Positions 9,105 to 18,454 are shown, counted from the first letter of the stretch. The stretch: DNA of 64,000 bases from Asticcacaulis taihuensis (GCF_900100255.1 NZ_FMTS01000001.1:1364001-1428000), one strand, 5' to 3'. Numbers and translations are program-made. Notes: a model not told the origin generated them from the letters alone.

Positions 9105-9920
9105 ATGAGGAAACCTATATCGAACATGCCGCAGGACGAACGGTCTACAGGCAGCCGGTTGAAGATCAGCAGCCCCCGCCCTCTTCGCGGCGAAGCCCAT
9201 AACCTCGCCACGCACGGCCATACCATGTATCAGGGCCGCCTGCATGGCGCTCTGGCGCACCGGCTGGGCGTCGATATCCTGCGCGGCACGTTCAAGTCCG
9301 GCGAGATCCTGCCCAATGAAATCGAATCGAGCTCCAAGCTCGATATCTCGCGTTCGGCCTACCGGGAAGCGATTCGTATCCTGGCCGCCAAGGGCATGGT
9401 CGAAAGCCGCCCCAAGACCGGCACCCGCGTCACGGAACGCGAGCGCTGGAACCTGCTCGACCCGGAAGTGCTCGGCTGGATGTTCGAGACCGAACCGAGC
9501 CAGGATTTCATCAAGGCCCTGTTCGAGTTGCGCCTGATCACCGAGCCGGCCGCCGCCGAACTGGCCGCCATCCGCCGCACCGACGAACAGGTCGAAACCA
9601 TGCGGGCGGCGCTGGAAATCATGAAGCGCGACACCCTGCAAACCGAGACGGGCCGCCGGGCAGATCTTGAATTCCATCACGCCCTGATCCAGGCCACCGG
9701 CAACGAAGCCCTGGCCTCGCTTTCAAGCTCGATTGAAGCCGCCGTTTCCTGGACCACACGCTACAAGGCCCGTCGTAACGCCCTGACCCGCGACCCTGTG
9801 CCCGACCATGAACGCGTTTTCGAGGCGATCGAACGCCGCGACGCCGGCGGCGCGCGCTGGTGCATGGAATCACTGATCCGCATGGCGCACGAAGATACGC
9901 AAAAAACGTTTCACCCTTAA
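9105..9920 (+). CDS. FadR-subfamily GntR transcriptional regulator
   Basis: DNA-binding regulator of 271 residues. An N-terminal tail of about 45 residues precedes the winged helix (LGVDILRGTFKSGEILPNE, then SRSAYREAIRILAAKGMVESRPKTGTRV), and residues about 130-260 form an all-helical FCD ligand domain with the metal-binding pattern D...H...H (DLEFHHALIQATGN and later PDHERVFEAIERRD). FCD regulators of this build (DgoR, LgoR and relatives) usually respond to sugar acids. It lies between the AraD1-type gene and the galM-dehydratase-xylosidase operon and most likely represses both sides. Candidate sites are at 9070-9084 and 10010-10020. Confidence 0.9.
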   Translation: MRKPISNMPQDERSTGSRLKISSPRPLRGEAHNLATHGHTMYQGRLHGALAHRLGVDILRGTFKSGEILPNEIESSSKLDISRSAYREAIRILAAKGMVESRPKTGTRVTERERWNLLDPEVLGWMFETEPSQDFIKALFELRLITEPAAAELAAIRRTDEQVETMRAALEIMKRDTLQTETGRRADLEFHHALIQATGNEALASLSSSIEAAVSWTTRYKARRNALTRDPVPDHERVFEAIERRDAGGARWCMESLIRMAHEDTQKTFHP

Positions 9921-10009
9921 AAGAGAGTGGCGACGCGCGCAATCCCTCTGTCCGCGCGGCAGATTTGATGGTTTTTGTGCTTAATTTTGTACGATATATG
10001 CTTTTTTTA

Positions 10010-10020
10010 TTGTCCGACTA
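10010..10020. promoter_or_regulatory. TNGTNNNACNA operator-like site before the pentose operon
   Basis: TTGTCCGACTA is an exact match to the FadR-subfamily GntR operator form TNGTNNNACNA. It lies in an AT-rich, promoter-like stretch (9965-10022), about 126 bp before the first gene of the mutarotase operon and downstream of the GntR gene itself. Binding is inferred from the pattern only. Confidence 0.5.
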
Positions 10021-10145
10021 ATGTCCAGGCGATATGACAGGGCACGATAATCATAAGCGCACGTCCGCAATGGACGCCCGCCCTGCAGGAATGAACAACC
10101 GGCGCCCCAAGGCGTCACAAAACGGTTTCAGAGAGGATGTCCCGA

Positions 10146-11345
10146 ATGTCAGTTACGAAAAAGATGGTGCTGGTCGCCAGCCTGAGCGCCCTGAGCCTGG
10201 GCGCCATGCTCAGTCTGAACGCGTGCAGCAAGCCCGCCAGCAAGGACAGCGCGGCGACGGCCACGGCCGGCGTCACCGCCACCCGCGGCGATTTCGGCAA
10301 GCTGTCCGACGGCACGGCGGTGGAAAGCGTCACCCTTAAGAACACCAAGGGCATCACCCTCAAGCTGATCACCTACGGCGCCGCCATGCAGAGCCTGATG
10401 GTGCCAGACAAGGCCGGCACCCCGGCCGATATCATCATCGGCTACGATTCGATCGAAGGTTACGAAAAAACCCCGAACTATACCAATGTCACGGTCGGCC
10501 GTTACGCCAACCGCATCGCCGGCGGCAAGTTTACGCTTGACGGCAAGACCTACACCCTGCCGCTGAACGACAAGACCAACACCCTGCACGGCGGCCCCAA
10601 GGGCTGGGACAAGCACAACTGGGCCATCAAGGACGTGACGCAAGGGGCCGATTCCGCCTCGGTCACCTTTACCCTGACCTCGCCGGACGGCGACGAAGGC
10701 TTCCCCGGCACCGTGGTGGCCGAAGTCACCTATACGCTGAACGAAAACAATGACGTCGCCATCAGCTACAAAGCCACGACCGACAAGCCGACCGTCATCA
10801 ACCTGACCAACCACGGCCTCTATAACCTGGGTGGCATCCCCGCCAAGCGCCTGGCTACCGATGCCGAGCTTAAGATCGAATCCGACGCCATCCTGCCGGT
10901 CGACAAGGCTCTGATCCCGACGGGCAAGGAAATGCCGGTCAAGGGCACGCCGTTCGACTTCACCTCTCCGGCCGTGGTCACCGACCGCGTCAAGATGTCC
11001 GACCCGCAGATCACCCTGGCCAATGGCGGCATCGACCACAACTACATCATCCGCGGCGGCGTGACCCCGACCCCGAAACTGGCCGTCACCCTGGAAGACA
11101 AGACCTCCGGCCGCGGCATGACCATCTCGACCACCGAACCCGGCATCCAGATGTATACGGGCAATTTCCTTGACGGCAAGATCGTCGGCAAGGGCGGCCA
11201 GTCGCTGACCAAGTATCAGGCCATCGCCTTTGAAGCCCAGCGCTATCCGGACAGCCCGAACCATCCGGCCTTCCCGACCACGCGCATCGATCCGGGCCAG
11301 ACCTATACCCAAACCACCGTTCAACACTTCTACACAGTAAAGTAA
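10146..11345 (+). CDS. Aldose 1-epimerase (mutarotase), lipoprotein
   Basis: Interconverts the alpha and beta anomers of free aldoses. The 399-residue product starts at 10146, nine bases after GAGAGG; the ATG at 10137 is too close to that site. It opens with a lipoprotein signal with lipobox LNAC (Cys27), so the enzyme should be anchored in the periplasm or outer membrane. The GalM fold is shown by VTVGRYANRIAGGKFTLDG, LHGGPKGWDKHNW (conserved His), NLTNHGLYNLGG (catalytic His) and FEAQRYPDSPNHP near the end. It is the first gene of an operon; the dehydratase starts 9 bp after its stop. Substrate by context is xylose released by the GH39 enzyme. Confidence 0.9.
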   Translation: MSVTKKMVLVASLSALSLGAMLSLNACSKPASKDSAATATAGVTATRGDFGKLSDGTAVESVTLKNTKGITLKLITYGAAMQSLMVPDKAGTPADIIIGYDSIEGYEKTPNYTNVTVGRYANRIAGGKFTLDGKTYTLPLNDKTNTLHGGPKGWDKHNWAIKDVTQGADSASVTFTLTSPDGDEGFPGTVVAEVTYTLNENNDVAISYKATTDKPTVINLTNHGLYNLGGIPAKRLATDAELKIESDAILPVDKALIPTGKEMPVKGTPFDFTSPAVVTDRVKMSDPQITLANGGIDHNYIIRGGVTPTPKLAVTLEDKTSGRGMTISTTEPGIQMYTGNFLDGKIVGKGGQSLTKYQAIAFEAQRYPDSPNHPAFPTTRIDPGQTYTQTTVQHFYTVK

Positions 11346-11354
11346 GCCGTCCCT

Positions 11355-13151
11355 ATGTCCGACTCCGCCACGCCTAAGCTCCGTTCGCGCGCCTGGTTCG
11401 ACAATCCGTCGAACCCGGACATGACGGCGCTGTACCTCGAACGCTACATGAACTTCGGTCTGTCGCTGGAGGAACTGCAATCGGGCAAGCCGATCATTGG
11501 CATTGCCCAGACGGGGTCGGACCTGTCTCCTTGTAACCGCCACCACATGGTGCTGGCCGATCGTATCCGAGCCGGCATCATCGAGGCGGGCGGTATTCCG
11601 CTGGAATTCCCGGTTCACCCGATCCAGGAAACCGGCAAGCGCCCCACCGCCGGCCTTGACCGCAACCTGGCCTATATCGGCCTGGTGGAAGTGCTCTACG
11701 GCTACCCGCTCGATGGCGTCGTGCTGACCATCGGCTGCGACAAGACCACCCCGGCCTGCCTGATGGCCGCCGCCACGGTCAATATTCCGGCCATTGCCCT
11801 CTCCGTCGGCCCCATGCTCAATGGCTGGTACAAGGGCGAGCGCACTGGCTCCGGCACCATTGTCTGGAAGGCGCGCGAACTGCTGGCCGCCGGCGAGATC
11901 GACTATCAGGGCTTTATCAAGCTTGTGGCGTCGTCCGCGCCATCCACTGGCTACTGCAACACCATGGGCACGGCCACGACCATGAACTCGCTGGCCGAAG
12001 CCCTGGGGATGCAACTCCCCTATTCCGCCGCCATCCCGGCGCCGCACCGCGACCGCCAGGAAATGTCTTACCTTACAGGCAAGCGCATTGTCGGCATGGT
12101 CCATGAAGACCTGAAACCCTCAGACATTCTGACCAAGGAAGCCTTCATCAACGCCATTCGCGTCAACTCCGCCATCGGCGGCAGCACAAACGCGCCGATC
12201 CACCTCAACGCCCTGGCCCGCCATATCGGCGTCGATCTCAAGGTCGAGGAATGGCAGACCTATGGCGAGGAAGTGCCTCTGCTGGTCAATCTGATGCCGG
12301 CCGGCGAGTATCTCGGCGAGGATTATCACCATGCCGGCGGCGTGCCTGCCGTCGTGAAGCAACTGATGAACCAGGGCCTGATCCATGAAAATGCGATCAC
12401 CGCCAACGGGAAAACGATCGGCGAGAACTGCGGGAATGCGGCCATCGAAGACGAAAAGGTCATCAAGCCTTACGGTCAGCCGCTGAAGGAACGCGCCGGT
12501 TTCCGCGTCCTTTCCGGCAACCTGTTCACGTCGGCCATCATGAAGGTGTCGGTGATCTCGCCAGAATTCCGCCAGCGCTATCTGTCGAACCCGAACGATC
12601 CGGAAGCTTTCGAGGGCCGCGCCATCGTCTTCGACGGCCCTGAAGATTACCACCACCGCATCGACGATCCGGCACTCAATATCGACGAACACTGCATCCT
12701 GTTCATGCGCGGCGCCGGCCCGATCGGCTATCCGGGCGCGGCCGAAGTCGTCAACATGCGCTGCCCGACCTACCTGATCAAAAAGGGTATCCATAGCCTG
12801 GCCTGTATCGGTGACGGCCGCCAGTCCGGCACCTCGGGTTCGCCCTCGATCCTGAACGCCTCGCCGGAAGCGGCGGCGGGCGGCAATCTCGCCCTGCTGG
12901 TCACCGGCGATCGTGTCCGCGTCGATCTGAACAAGGGCACCGTCAATGTGCTCATCTCGGATGAGGAACTGGCTGATCGCCGTGCAAAGCTGGAAGCCGC
13001 CTGCGGCTACAAGTATCCGGAAAGCCAGACACCTTGGCAGGCCATGCAGCGCCGTACCGTCGGCCAGATGGACACCGGCGCCTGTCTGGAAGACGCCATC
13101 GAGTTCCAGCACATCGCACAAACGCGCGGTCTGCCGAGAGACAACCACTAA
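11355..13151 (+). CDS. Pentonate dehydratase (IlvD/EDD family, xylonate-dehydratase-like)
   Basis: Fe-S dehydratase that would convert an aldopentonate, most likely D-xylonate, to the 2-keto-3-deoxy acid. The 598 residues show the family pattern: [21 protein letters not shown] at the start, [16 protein letters not shown] with one cluster Cys, [11 protein letters not shown] with the second, [14 protein letters not shown] with the third, and [20 protein letters not shown] near residue 490. From memory it resembles Caulobacter XylD block for block. It is the middle gene of the operon. L-arabinonate is an alternative substrate, since both enzymes belong to this clade. No xylose dehydrogenase or semialdehyde dehydrogenase is nearby. 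Confidence 0.88.
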   Translation: MSDSATPKLRSRAWFDNPSNPDMTALYLERYMNFGLSLEELQSGKPIIGIAQTGSDLSPCNRHHMVLADRIRAGIIEAGGIPLEFPVHPIQETGKRPTAGLDRNLAYIGLVEVLYGYPLDGVVLTIGCDKTTPACLMAAATVNIPAIALSVGPMLNGWYKGERTGSGTIVWKARELLAAGEIDYQGFIKLVASSAPSTGYCNTMGTATTMNSLAEALGMQLPYSAAIPAPHRDRQEMSYLTGKRIVGMVHEDLKPSDILTKEAFINAIRVNSAIGGSTNAPIHLNALARHIGVDLKVEEWQTYGEEVPLLVNLMPAGEYLGEDYHHAGGVPAVVKQLMNQGLIHENAITANGKTIGENCGNAAIEDEKVIKPYGQPLKERAGFRVLSGNLFTSAIMKVSVISPEFRQRYLSNPNDPEAFEGRAIVFDGPEDYHHRIDDPALNIDEHCILFMRGAGPIGYPGAAEVVNMRCPTYLIKKGIHSLACIGDGRQSGTSGSPSILNASPEAAAGGNLALLVTGDRVRVDLNKGTVNVLISDEELADRRAKLEAACGYKYPESQTPWQAMQRRTVGQMDTGACLEDAIEFQHIAQTRGLPRDNH

Positions 13152-13185
13152 TACCGCAACGGCGGTTATTCCAAGGAACTCGCCG

Positions 13186-14841
13186 ATGTCGCTTTTCAAA
13201 ACCGCCTTGTTGACGGCCGCGCTTTTCATGAGCGCGGCCGTTTCCGCATCTGCCGACAGCTTCCCGGTAAAGATCGAGGTCGATGCTGCGAAGACCACCG
13301 GCCCCGTCGAGCCGATCTGGCGCTTTTTCGGCGCCGATGAGCCCAACTATGCCACCATGAAGGACGGCCGCCAACTGATCGGCGAATTGGGCGCCCTTTC
13401 ACCCGGCCAGGTCTATTTCCGCGCCCATAATCTGCTGACTTCCGGTGATGGCACGCCCGCTCTGAAATGGGGCTCAACCAACGCCTATACCGAGGACGCC
13501 CAAGGCCATCCGGTCTATAACTGGACGATCATCGACCGCATTTTCGACACCTATCTGGCACGTGGCGTCAAACCCTATGTCGAGATCGGCTTCATGCCCG
13601 AAGCCCTGTCGACGCAGCCGGAACCTTACCAGCATAACTGGCGGCCCGGCAGCGGAAACTTGCGCACCGGCTGGGCCTATCCGCCAAAGGATTACGGCAA
13701 GTGGGAGGAACTGGTCTACCAGTGGGTGAAACACTGCGTCGAGCGTTACGGCCATGAGGAGGTGGCGAGCTGGTACTGGGAAACCTGGAACGAAGCCAAC
13801 CTGCCGCAATATTACTGGGGCGGCACCCGCGAGGAATTCTTCAAACTACATGAGGTGAGTGTCAAAGCTGTGCGTCGCGCCCTGCCCGAGGCCCGCGTCG
13901 GCGGCCCTGACATGGCCGGCGCCAATGACGACTTTATGGCCGCCTTCATGGATCACATGGAAAAGACCGGGACGCCGACAGACTTCCTGTCCTTCCATGC
14001 CAAGGGTGGGCCTGAATTTGTTGATGGTCATGTGCGCATGGGACTTGCAACCCAACTCAAGGCCGCTGATCACGAATTTCGCGCCATCGCCGCATCCCCT
14101 GCTTTCAAGGACAAGCCGATCATCATCGGCGAGTTCGATCCCGAAGGCTGCGCCGCCTGCCAGGGACCAGCCAATGCCTACCGCAACGGCACCATGTATT
14201 CGAGCTATACCGCCGCCACCTTTCCGCGCGTCGCCGAACTGGCCCGGCGCCGTGGCGTCAGGCTGGAAGGCGCCCTGAGCTGGGCGTTCGAATTCGAGGA
14301 CCAGCGCTATTTCGCAGGCTTCCGCCAACTGGCCAGCAATGGCATCGACCTGCCGGTGCTCAATGTCTTCCGCCTGTTTGCCCAAATGAAGGGCCAGCAT
14401 CTGGCGGCCACATCGGATCATGAAACGCCGCTGGATACGGTGCTTTCGGACAGCGTGCGCGGCGATGCTGATGCCAAAACTGACGTAGGTGTCACGGCAG
14501 CCCGTGATGGCGACACCGTGACCGTTCTCGTCTGGCACTATCACGACGACGATGTCGCCGGGCCTGATGCCGCAGTATCGCTGGCGCTGAACCACTTGCC
14601 GGCATCTTTCAAAAAAGGGGCGATCGTAACGCGCTACCGCGTCGACAAGGACCACGCCAACAGCTTTGCCGCCTACCAGACCATGGGGACGCCACTGGCG
14701 CCGGACAATGCGCAATATGCCGCCTTACAAGCCGCCGCCGAGCTTAAGCCAGACGCACCTATAGCCATAAAGGACGGCCGCCTGACCTTCGACCTGCCGC
14801 GCCAGGGCGTCACCCTGCTGGTGCTAAAACCGGCGTCTTAA
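13186..14841 (+). CDS. Exported GH39 beta-xylosidase
   Basis: Glycoside hydrolase of 551 residues that would release xylose from xylo-oligosaccharides. The start at 13186 follows AAGGAA at 7 nt and gives a clear Sec signal peptide (MSLFKTALLTAALFMSAAVSASA), so it acts outside the cytoplasm. The GH39 (alpha/beta)8 barrel has the acid/base Glu in WYWETWNEANLPQYYWGG and the nucleophile Glu in IIIGEFDPEGC; ALSWAFEFED marks a later strand, and about 130 C-terminal residues form the beta-sandwich. It lies 34 bp after the dehydratase stop as the last gene of the operon and is followed by a palindromic repeat. Confidence 0.9.
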   Translation: MSLFKTALLTAALFMSAAVSASADSFPVKIEVDAAKTTGPVEPIWRFFGADEPNYATMKDGRQLIGELGALSPGQVYFRAHNLLTSGDGTPALKWGSTNAYTEDAQGHPVYNWTIIDRIFDTYLARGVKPYVEIGFMPEALSTQPEPYQHNWRPGSGNLRTGWAYPPKDYGKWEELVYQWVKHCVERYGHEEVASWYWETWNEANLPQYYWGGTREEFFKLHEVSVKAVRRALPEARVGGPDMAGANDDFMAAFMDHMEKTGTPTDFLSFHAKGGPEFVDGHVRMGLATQLKAADHEFRAIAASPAFKDKPIIIGEFDPEGCAACQGPANAYRNGTMYSSYTAATFPRVAELARRRGVRLEGALSWAFEFEDQRYFAGFRQLASNGIDLPVLNVFRLFAQMKGQHLAATSDHETPLDTVLSDSVRGDADAKTDVGVTAARDGDTVTVLVWHYHDDDVAGPDAAVSLALNHLPASFKKGAIVTRYRVDKDHANSFAAYQTMGTPLAPDNAQYAALQAAAELKPDAPIAIKDGRLTFDLPRQGVTLLVLKPAS

Positions 14842-14849
14842 AGCGAAAG

Positions 14850-14960
14850 CTCCTCCCCTCTTGGAGGGGAGGTGGCGAGCAAGCGCTGCCGTCAGGCGAA
14901 GCGCGTCGAGACGGAGGGGTAAGCCCCTCGCACCGGCTGCCCCGCTCCCCCCAAGAGAGC
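14850..14960. repeat. GC-rich palindromic intergenic repeat, copy A
   Basis: Starts with CTCCTCCCCTC-TTGG-AGGGGAGG as a tight hairpin, then TGGCG and GACGGAGGGGTAAG, and ends in CCCGCTCCCCCCAAGAG. It belongs with copies B (24880) and E (45680). It fills the gap between two convergent genes (GH39 and map) and may end transcription. Confidence 0.8.
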
Positions 14961-14984
14961 AAGGTCTTTAGAAAGAATGGCTTC

Positions 14985-15758
14985 TTAAGCCGTTTCGTCC
15001 TGCCGGAGCGTCAGTACCTCCACGCCCGTGACGGTCACCGCCACGGTATGCTCCCACTGCGCCGACAGCTTGCCGTCGCGCGTCACCACCGTCCAGTCGT
15101 CGTCCAGAGTCATCGTCTTCGCGCTGCCCTGGTTGAGCATGGGCTCGATCGTGAAGGTCATCCCCTCTTTCAGGGTCTGGCCAGTGCCGGCGCGGCCGAA
15201 ATGCAGGATACTCGGCTCCTCGTGCATGTCCCGGCCGATGCCATGGCCGCAGAAATCCCGCACTACGCTGTAGCCATGCGCCTTGGCGTATTTTTCGATG
15301 GCATGACCGATATCGCCCAGCGTGGCCCCAGGACGCACGGTACGAATACCCTTCCACATGGCCTCCTGCGTCACGCGCACCAGCCGCTTCGCTGCCACAG
15401 ATACATTGCCGATCAGATAGGTCTTGCTGGAATCGGCGATGAAACCGTCCTTTTCCAACGTAATGTCGAGATTGACGATATCGCCGTCCTTCAGCACATC
15501 CTCGGCCGACGGCACACCGTGGCAAATCACCTGATTGATCGAACTATTCAGTACATAGGCAAAGCCGTACTGCCCCTTGCTGGCCGGACGCGCCTTCAGC
15601 TCATCGACGATAAAGCGCTCAACCTGATCATTGATACCGAGTGTCGACCGCCCGATCAGGATTTGCCGGTCGAGCATATGGAACACCTCGGCCAGCAGTC
15701 GGCCGCTTTGCGCCATCAGCCGCATTTCCTCAGGCGTCTTGATCATGCGCCAACCCAT
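14985..15758 (-). CDS. map: Type I methionine aminopeptidase
   Basis: Removes the initiator methionine from new proteins. Of 257 residues, the pita-bread core carries all five metal ligands: two Asp in GDIVNLDITLEKDGFIAD, His in CGHGIGRDMHEEP, Glu in FTIEPML and Glu in WEHTVAV. No N-terminal zinc finger, so type Ia. The start is either 15758 (MGWRMIKT) or 15746 (MIKTPEEM); neither has a clear ribosome binding site, and the start codon lies inside the upstream ParD-like gene, whose stop is at 15730. That overlap suggests translational coupling. Confidence 0.93.
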   Translation of the reverse strand: MGWRMIKTPEEMRLMAQSGRLLAEVFHMLDRQILIGRSTLGINDQVERFIVDELKARPASKGQYGFAYVLNSSINQVICHGVPSAEDVLKDGDIVNLDITLEKDGFIADSSKTYLIGNVSVAAKRLVRVTQEAMWKGIRTVRPGATLGDIGHAIEKYAKAHGYSVVRDFCGHGIGRDMHEEPSILHFGRAGTGQTLKEGMTFTIEPMLNQGSAKTMTLDDDWTVVTRDGKLSAQWEHTVAVTVTGVEVLTLRQDETA

Positions 15759-15945
15759 CTATGCGAACACCCGCGCTGCGGAACTGTTGGCGGATAATCT
15801 CATTGAAGGTCAGGCCGGGATTGGCCTCGGCGATCATGCCGATGCGAATCCAGAATTCCGCCTGTGCATTGATCGACCGGCACATGACGCTGCCCGCCTT
15901 GCGCACCTCCTCATGGAGGTCGTCGTCTATCTTCAGAATGCCCAT
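15730..15945 (-). CDS. ParD-like ribbon-helix-helix protein coupled to map
   Basis: A 71-residue protein of the ParD_like type: MGILKIDDDLHEEVRKAG, then MCRSINAQAEFWIRIG and a C-terminal NEIIRQQF helix. These resemble the DNA-binding half of ParD antitoxins. There is no ParE-type toxin gene beside it; instead its 3' end overlaps map. ParD-like genes next to map recur in Proteobacteria, so the pair is probably a conserved unit rather than a broken toxin-antitoxin system. The ATG at 15945 is used; the TTG just before it is in frame. Confidence 0.75.
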   Translation of the reverse strand: MGILKIDDDLHEEVRKAGSVMCRSINAQAEFWIRIGMIAEANPGLTFNEIIRQQFRSAGVRIDGLAHDQDA

Positions 15946-16067
15946 CAAACGATCTATATATGATTTATATACATACCGTATAAGATTTCCGCCATTTTCG
16001 CAAGCCAGGGCCAGCGAACAAAAAGGCTTAAGCGACCGGCGCGCTTGATTTTATTCGACGTACATAT

Positions 16068-16081
16068 TGACACCGGTGTCA
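16068..16081. promoter_or_regulatory. Perfect 14-bp palindrome upstream of the MFS gene
   Basis: TGACACCGGTGTCA is a perfect CG-centred palindrome, the usual form of a LacI-family operator, 51 bp before the start of the hexuronate-type carrier. No LacI gene is in the window, so a regulator elsewhere in the genome would be needed. Confidence 0.6.
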
Positions 16082-16132
16082 CATTCGCGCCTATTGAAGG
16101 CATAAGTTAAGTAAAGAATACAGGGATATGCC

Positions 16133-17473
16133 ATGACGCCTGCCAGCGCTCCGCCCTCATCCGGCGCTCAGAAACCAAGCCACTACCGCTGGACAATCTG
16201 CGGCCTGCTGCTGGCGGCCATCGCCATCAACTATGTCCACCGCCAGATGATCGGCGTCCTGAAAGGGCCGCTTTCCGCCGAAATGGGCTGGACCGAAGAA
16301 GGCTATGCCGACGTCGTGTTCTGGTTCCAGGCCGCCTATGCCCTGGGCTTCCTTGCCTGGGGACGCATCCTCGATAAAATCGGCGCACGCATCGGCTATA
16401 CCCTCGCCTTCTCGGTCTGGACACTGGCCCATATGTTCACTGGCGCGGTGACCTCCGGCCTGCAATTCACCCTGGCGCGCGTCGCGCTCGGCATCGGCGA
16501 ATCGGGCAGTTTCCCGTCCAGCCTGAAAGCGGTGACCGAATGGTTCCCGCAGCGCGAACGGGCCCTGGCCACCGGCATCTTCAATGCCGGCTCCAATATC
16601 GGCGCCATTATCGCACCTTTGATCGTGCCGATGATCGCGCTTTCCGCCGTCAGCCTCAATTTCGGTTTCGGCCCCCTCAATCTGCCGGGCCTCGACTGGG
16701 GCTGGCGCGGCGCCTTCTATGTCACCGGCGCGCTCAGCCTGATCTGGGCCGTGGTCTGGTGGATGATGTACCGCCGCCCGACCGAACACGCCAAGGTCAA
16801 TGCTGCCGAACTGGCTCTGATCCAGAGCGATCCCGCCGATCATGTCGATAAGGTGCCGTGGTTCAAACTGCTGTTCGTGAAGGAAACCTGGGTCTTTGCG
16901 CTCGGCAAGTTCTTCATCGATCCCATCTGGTGGCTGTGGCTGTTCTGGCTGCCGGATTTCTTCCAGAAAAACTACGGTCTCGATCTTAAATCCTTCGGAC
17001 CGCCGGTCATTGCCGTCTATCTGCTGTCCGATGTCGGCTCAGTGGCCGGCGGTTGGCTGTCCTCCACCCTGATCAAGCGCGGCATCTCGGTGAATGTGGC
17101 GCGCAAGGTGACCCTGCTCATCTGCGCCCTGTGCGTCCTGCCGGTCCTGCTGGCCCAGGGCACCAGCAACCTGTGGGTCGCCGTGCTGATCATCGGCGTG
17201 GCCGCCGCCGCTCACCAGGCCTTTTCGGCCAATCTCTATACCCTGCCGTCAGACCTGCTGCCGCGCTCCGCCGTTGCCTCCGTCATCGGCATTGGCGGCA
17301 TGGCCGGCGCCGTCGGCGGCATGTTCATGTCGAAATTCGTCGGCTACATCCTCGACAAGACGCATAACTATTCGATCATCTTCATGATTGCCGCCTTCAC
17401 CTATCTGGTGGCTTTTGCCGTCATTCATCTGCTTAGCCCCAAACTTAAGCGCAACACTTCGATTGGCCAATAG
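16133..17473 (+). CDS. MFS transporter, hexuronate (ACS/ExuT-like) family
   Basis: Inner-membrane carrier of 446 residues with about 12 hydrophobic segments. The anion:cation symporter branch is indicated by INYVHRQMIGVLKGPL in helix 1, the loop motif WGRILDKIGARIGY, and ALGIGESGSFPSSLKAVTEWFPQRERALATGIFNAGSNIGA, the family's strongest signature (given here as adjoining segments of helices 4 and 5). The likely substrates are galacturonate, glucuronate or a related sugar acid. It stands alone behind a LacI-type palindrome and 190 bp after the ParD-like gene on the other strand. Confidence 0.85.
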   Translation: MTPASAPPSSGAQKPSHYRWTICGLLLAAIAINYVHRQMIGVLKGPLSAEMGWTEEGYADVVFWFQAAYALGFLAWGRILDKIGARIGYTLAFSVWTLAHMFTGAVTSGLQFTLARVALGIGESGSFPSSLKAVTEWFPQRERALATGIFNAGSNIGAIIAPLIVPMIALSAVSLNFGFGPLNLPGLDWGWRGAFYVTGALSLIWAVVWWMMYRRPTEHAKVNAAELALIQSDPADHVDKVPWFKLLFVKETWVFALGKFFIDPIWWLWLFWLPDFFQKNYGLDLKSFGPPVIAVYLLSDVGSVAGGWLSSTLIKRGISVNVARKVTLLICALCVLPVLLAQGTSNLWVAVLIIGVAAAAHQAFSANLYTLPSDLLPRSAVASVIGIGGMAGAVGGMFMSKFVGYILDKTHNYSIIFMIAAFTYLVAFAVIHLLSPKLKRNTSIGQ

Positions 17474-17605
17474 TACTTCTATAATCAGTAGCGCTTCTTT
17501 AAAATCTGTGTATTCCTTTAGGTTTAGGGGAGAGTCTCAGGCCGGCGGCGCCTGCGGCATCCCCTGACAAGGCCGCGAAAAGCGGCAGATTACGGAGGGG
17601 TTGTC

Positions 17606-18448
17606 GTGTCTATTCGCGCGCGGATTCTGATCCTGGTCGGCTGTTTCGCCCTGATGGCGTTTACCGTTACCGGCCTTGGCCTCCTGACCATCAGCGACTA
17701 CAATCGCATGATGAAGGACTATGACCACGCCTATGACAGCACCTGGCGCGGCGAACGCTTCAACCACCTGATCAGCAATGTCGTCATGGAGACACGCGGC
17801 ATCTATATCGCGGTCGATGACAAGCAGCGCGACGGCTTCCTCAGCAATATGGCCGCCGATCTCAATGAGATGGAAAGCTTCATCCACCAGTGGCAGGTCG
17901 ATGCGGCACCGGCCGAAAAGGCGCAGATCGATTCCCTCGCCGCCCAGGCAACGGGCTTTATCAGCCTGCGCCGGCATGTGATCGAACTGGCCAGGCGCGG
18001 CGATATTAAAGGCGCCGAAGCCCTGAGCACCAGCAACCGCGCCGACCGCATCGGCTTTCAGACCCAGGTCGAAACCCTGGTGCAGAAGACCCGCAAGGAT
18101 CTGGCCGCCGCCAAAGCCGAGGCCGACCATTTCAACAAACGTCGCGCCAGCGATTTCCTGCTCACCGCCCTGATCGGCATCGCCATTATCATGGCCATGT
18201 CACTATGGATCGTGTCGCATTTCATCACCGCCCCCCTGCGCAACCTGGCTTCGGCCATCATCCGGACTTCCAAGGGCGAATATGATCAGGTCATAGAAGA
18301 AACCGACGGTCAGGACGAGGTGTCCTCGGTCTGGCGGGCCTTGGCCGTGCTCAAGGAGCGCGCTCAGGAGGCCGAGCGGCTGGCTGCCGCCAAGGCTGCC
18401 GAGGAACACGAGAAGGAACTCAAGCTTAGAGAAATCCTTCTCGACTAG
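17606..18448 (+). CDS. Two-TM HAMP protein without an output domain
   Basis: Membrane protein of 280 residues starting at a GTG behind GGAGGGG. It has TM1 at 7-28, a periplasmic helical sensor region at 29-180, TM2 at 183-206 and a HAMP domain at about 207-252 with the typical DGQDEVSSVWRALAVLK end. After HAMP only a charged coiled coil of 28 residues remains before the stop. It therefore looks like the front half of a methyl-accepting chemotaxis protein with no methyl-accepting domain. No out-of-frame remainder is visible downstream, where the convergent YccF gene begins 6 bp after the stop, so this is probably the natural length. Confidence 0.85.
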   Translation: MSIRARILILVGCFALMAFTVTGLGLLTISDYNRMMKDYDHAYDSTWRGERFNHLISNVVMETRGIYIAVDDKQRDGFLSNMAADLNEMESFIHQWQVDAAPAEKAQIDSLAAQATGFISLRRHVIELARRGDIKGAEALSTSNRADRIGFQTQVETLVQKTRKDLAAAKAEADHFNKRRASDFLLTALIGIAIIMAMSLWIVSHFITAPLRNLASAIIRTSKGEYDQVIEETDGQDEVSSVWRALAVLKERAQEAERLAAAKAAEEHEKELKLREILLD

Positions 18449-18454
18449 CGCGGG

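Noticed and set aside
10149-12104. 651-residue open frame on the minus strand across galM and the dehydratase
   Set aside because: It is antisense to two well-supported genes, has Arg/Gly/His-biased composition and no recognisable domain; long antisense frames are expected in GC-rich DNA.
15730-15945. ParD-like gene as half of a toxin-antitoxin pair
   Set aside because: No ParE-like frame on either side; the partner is map.
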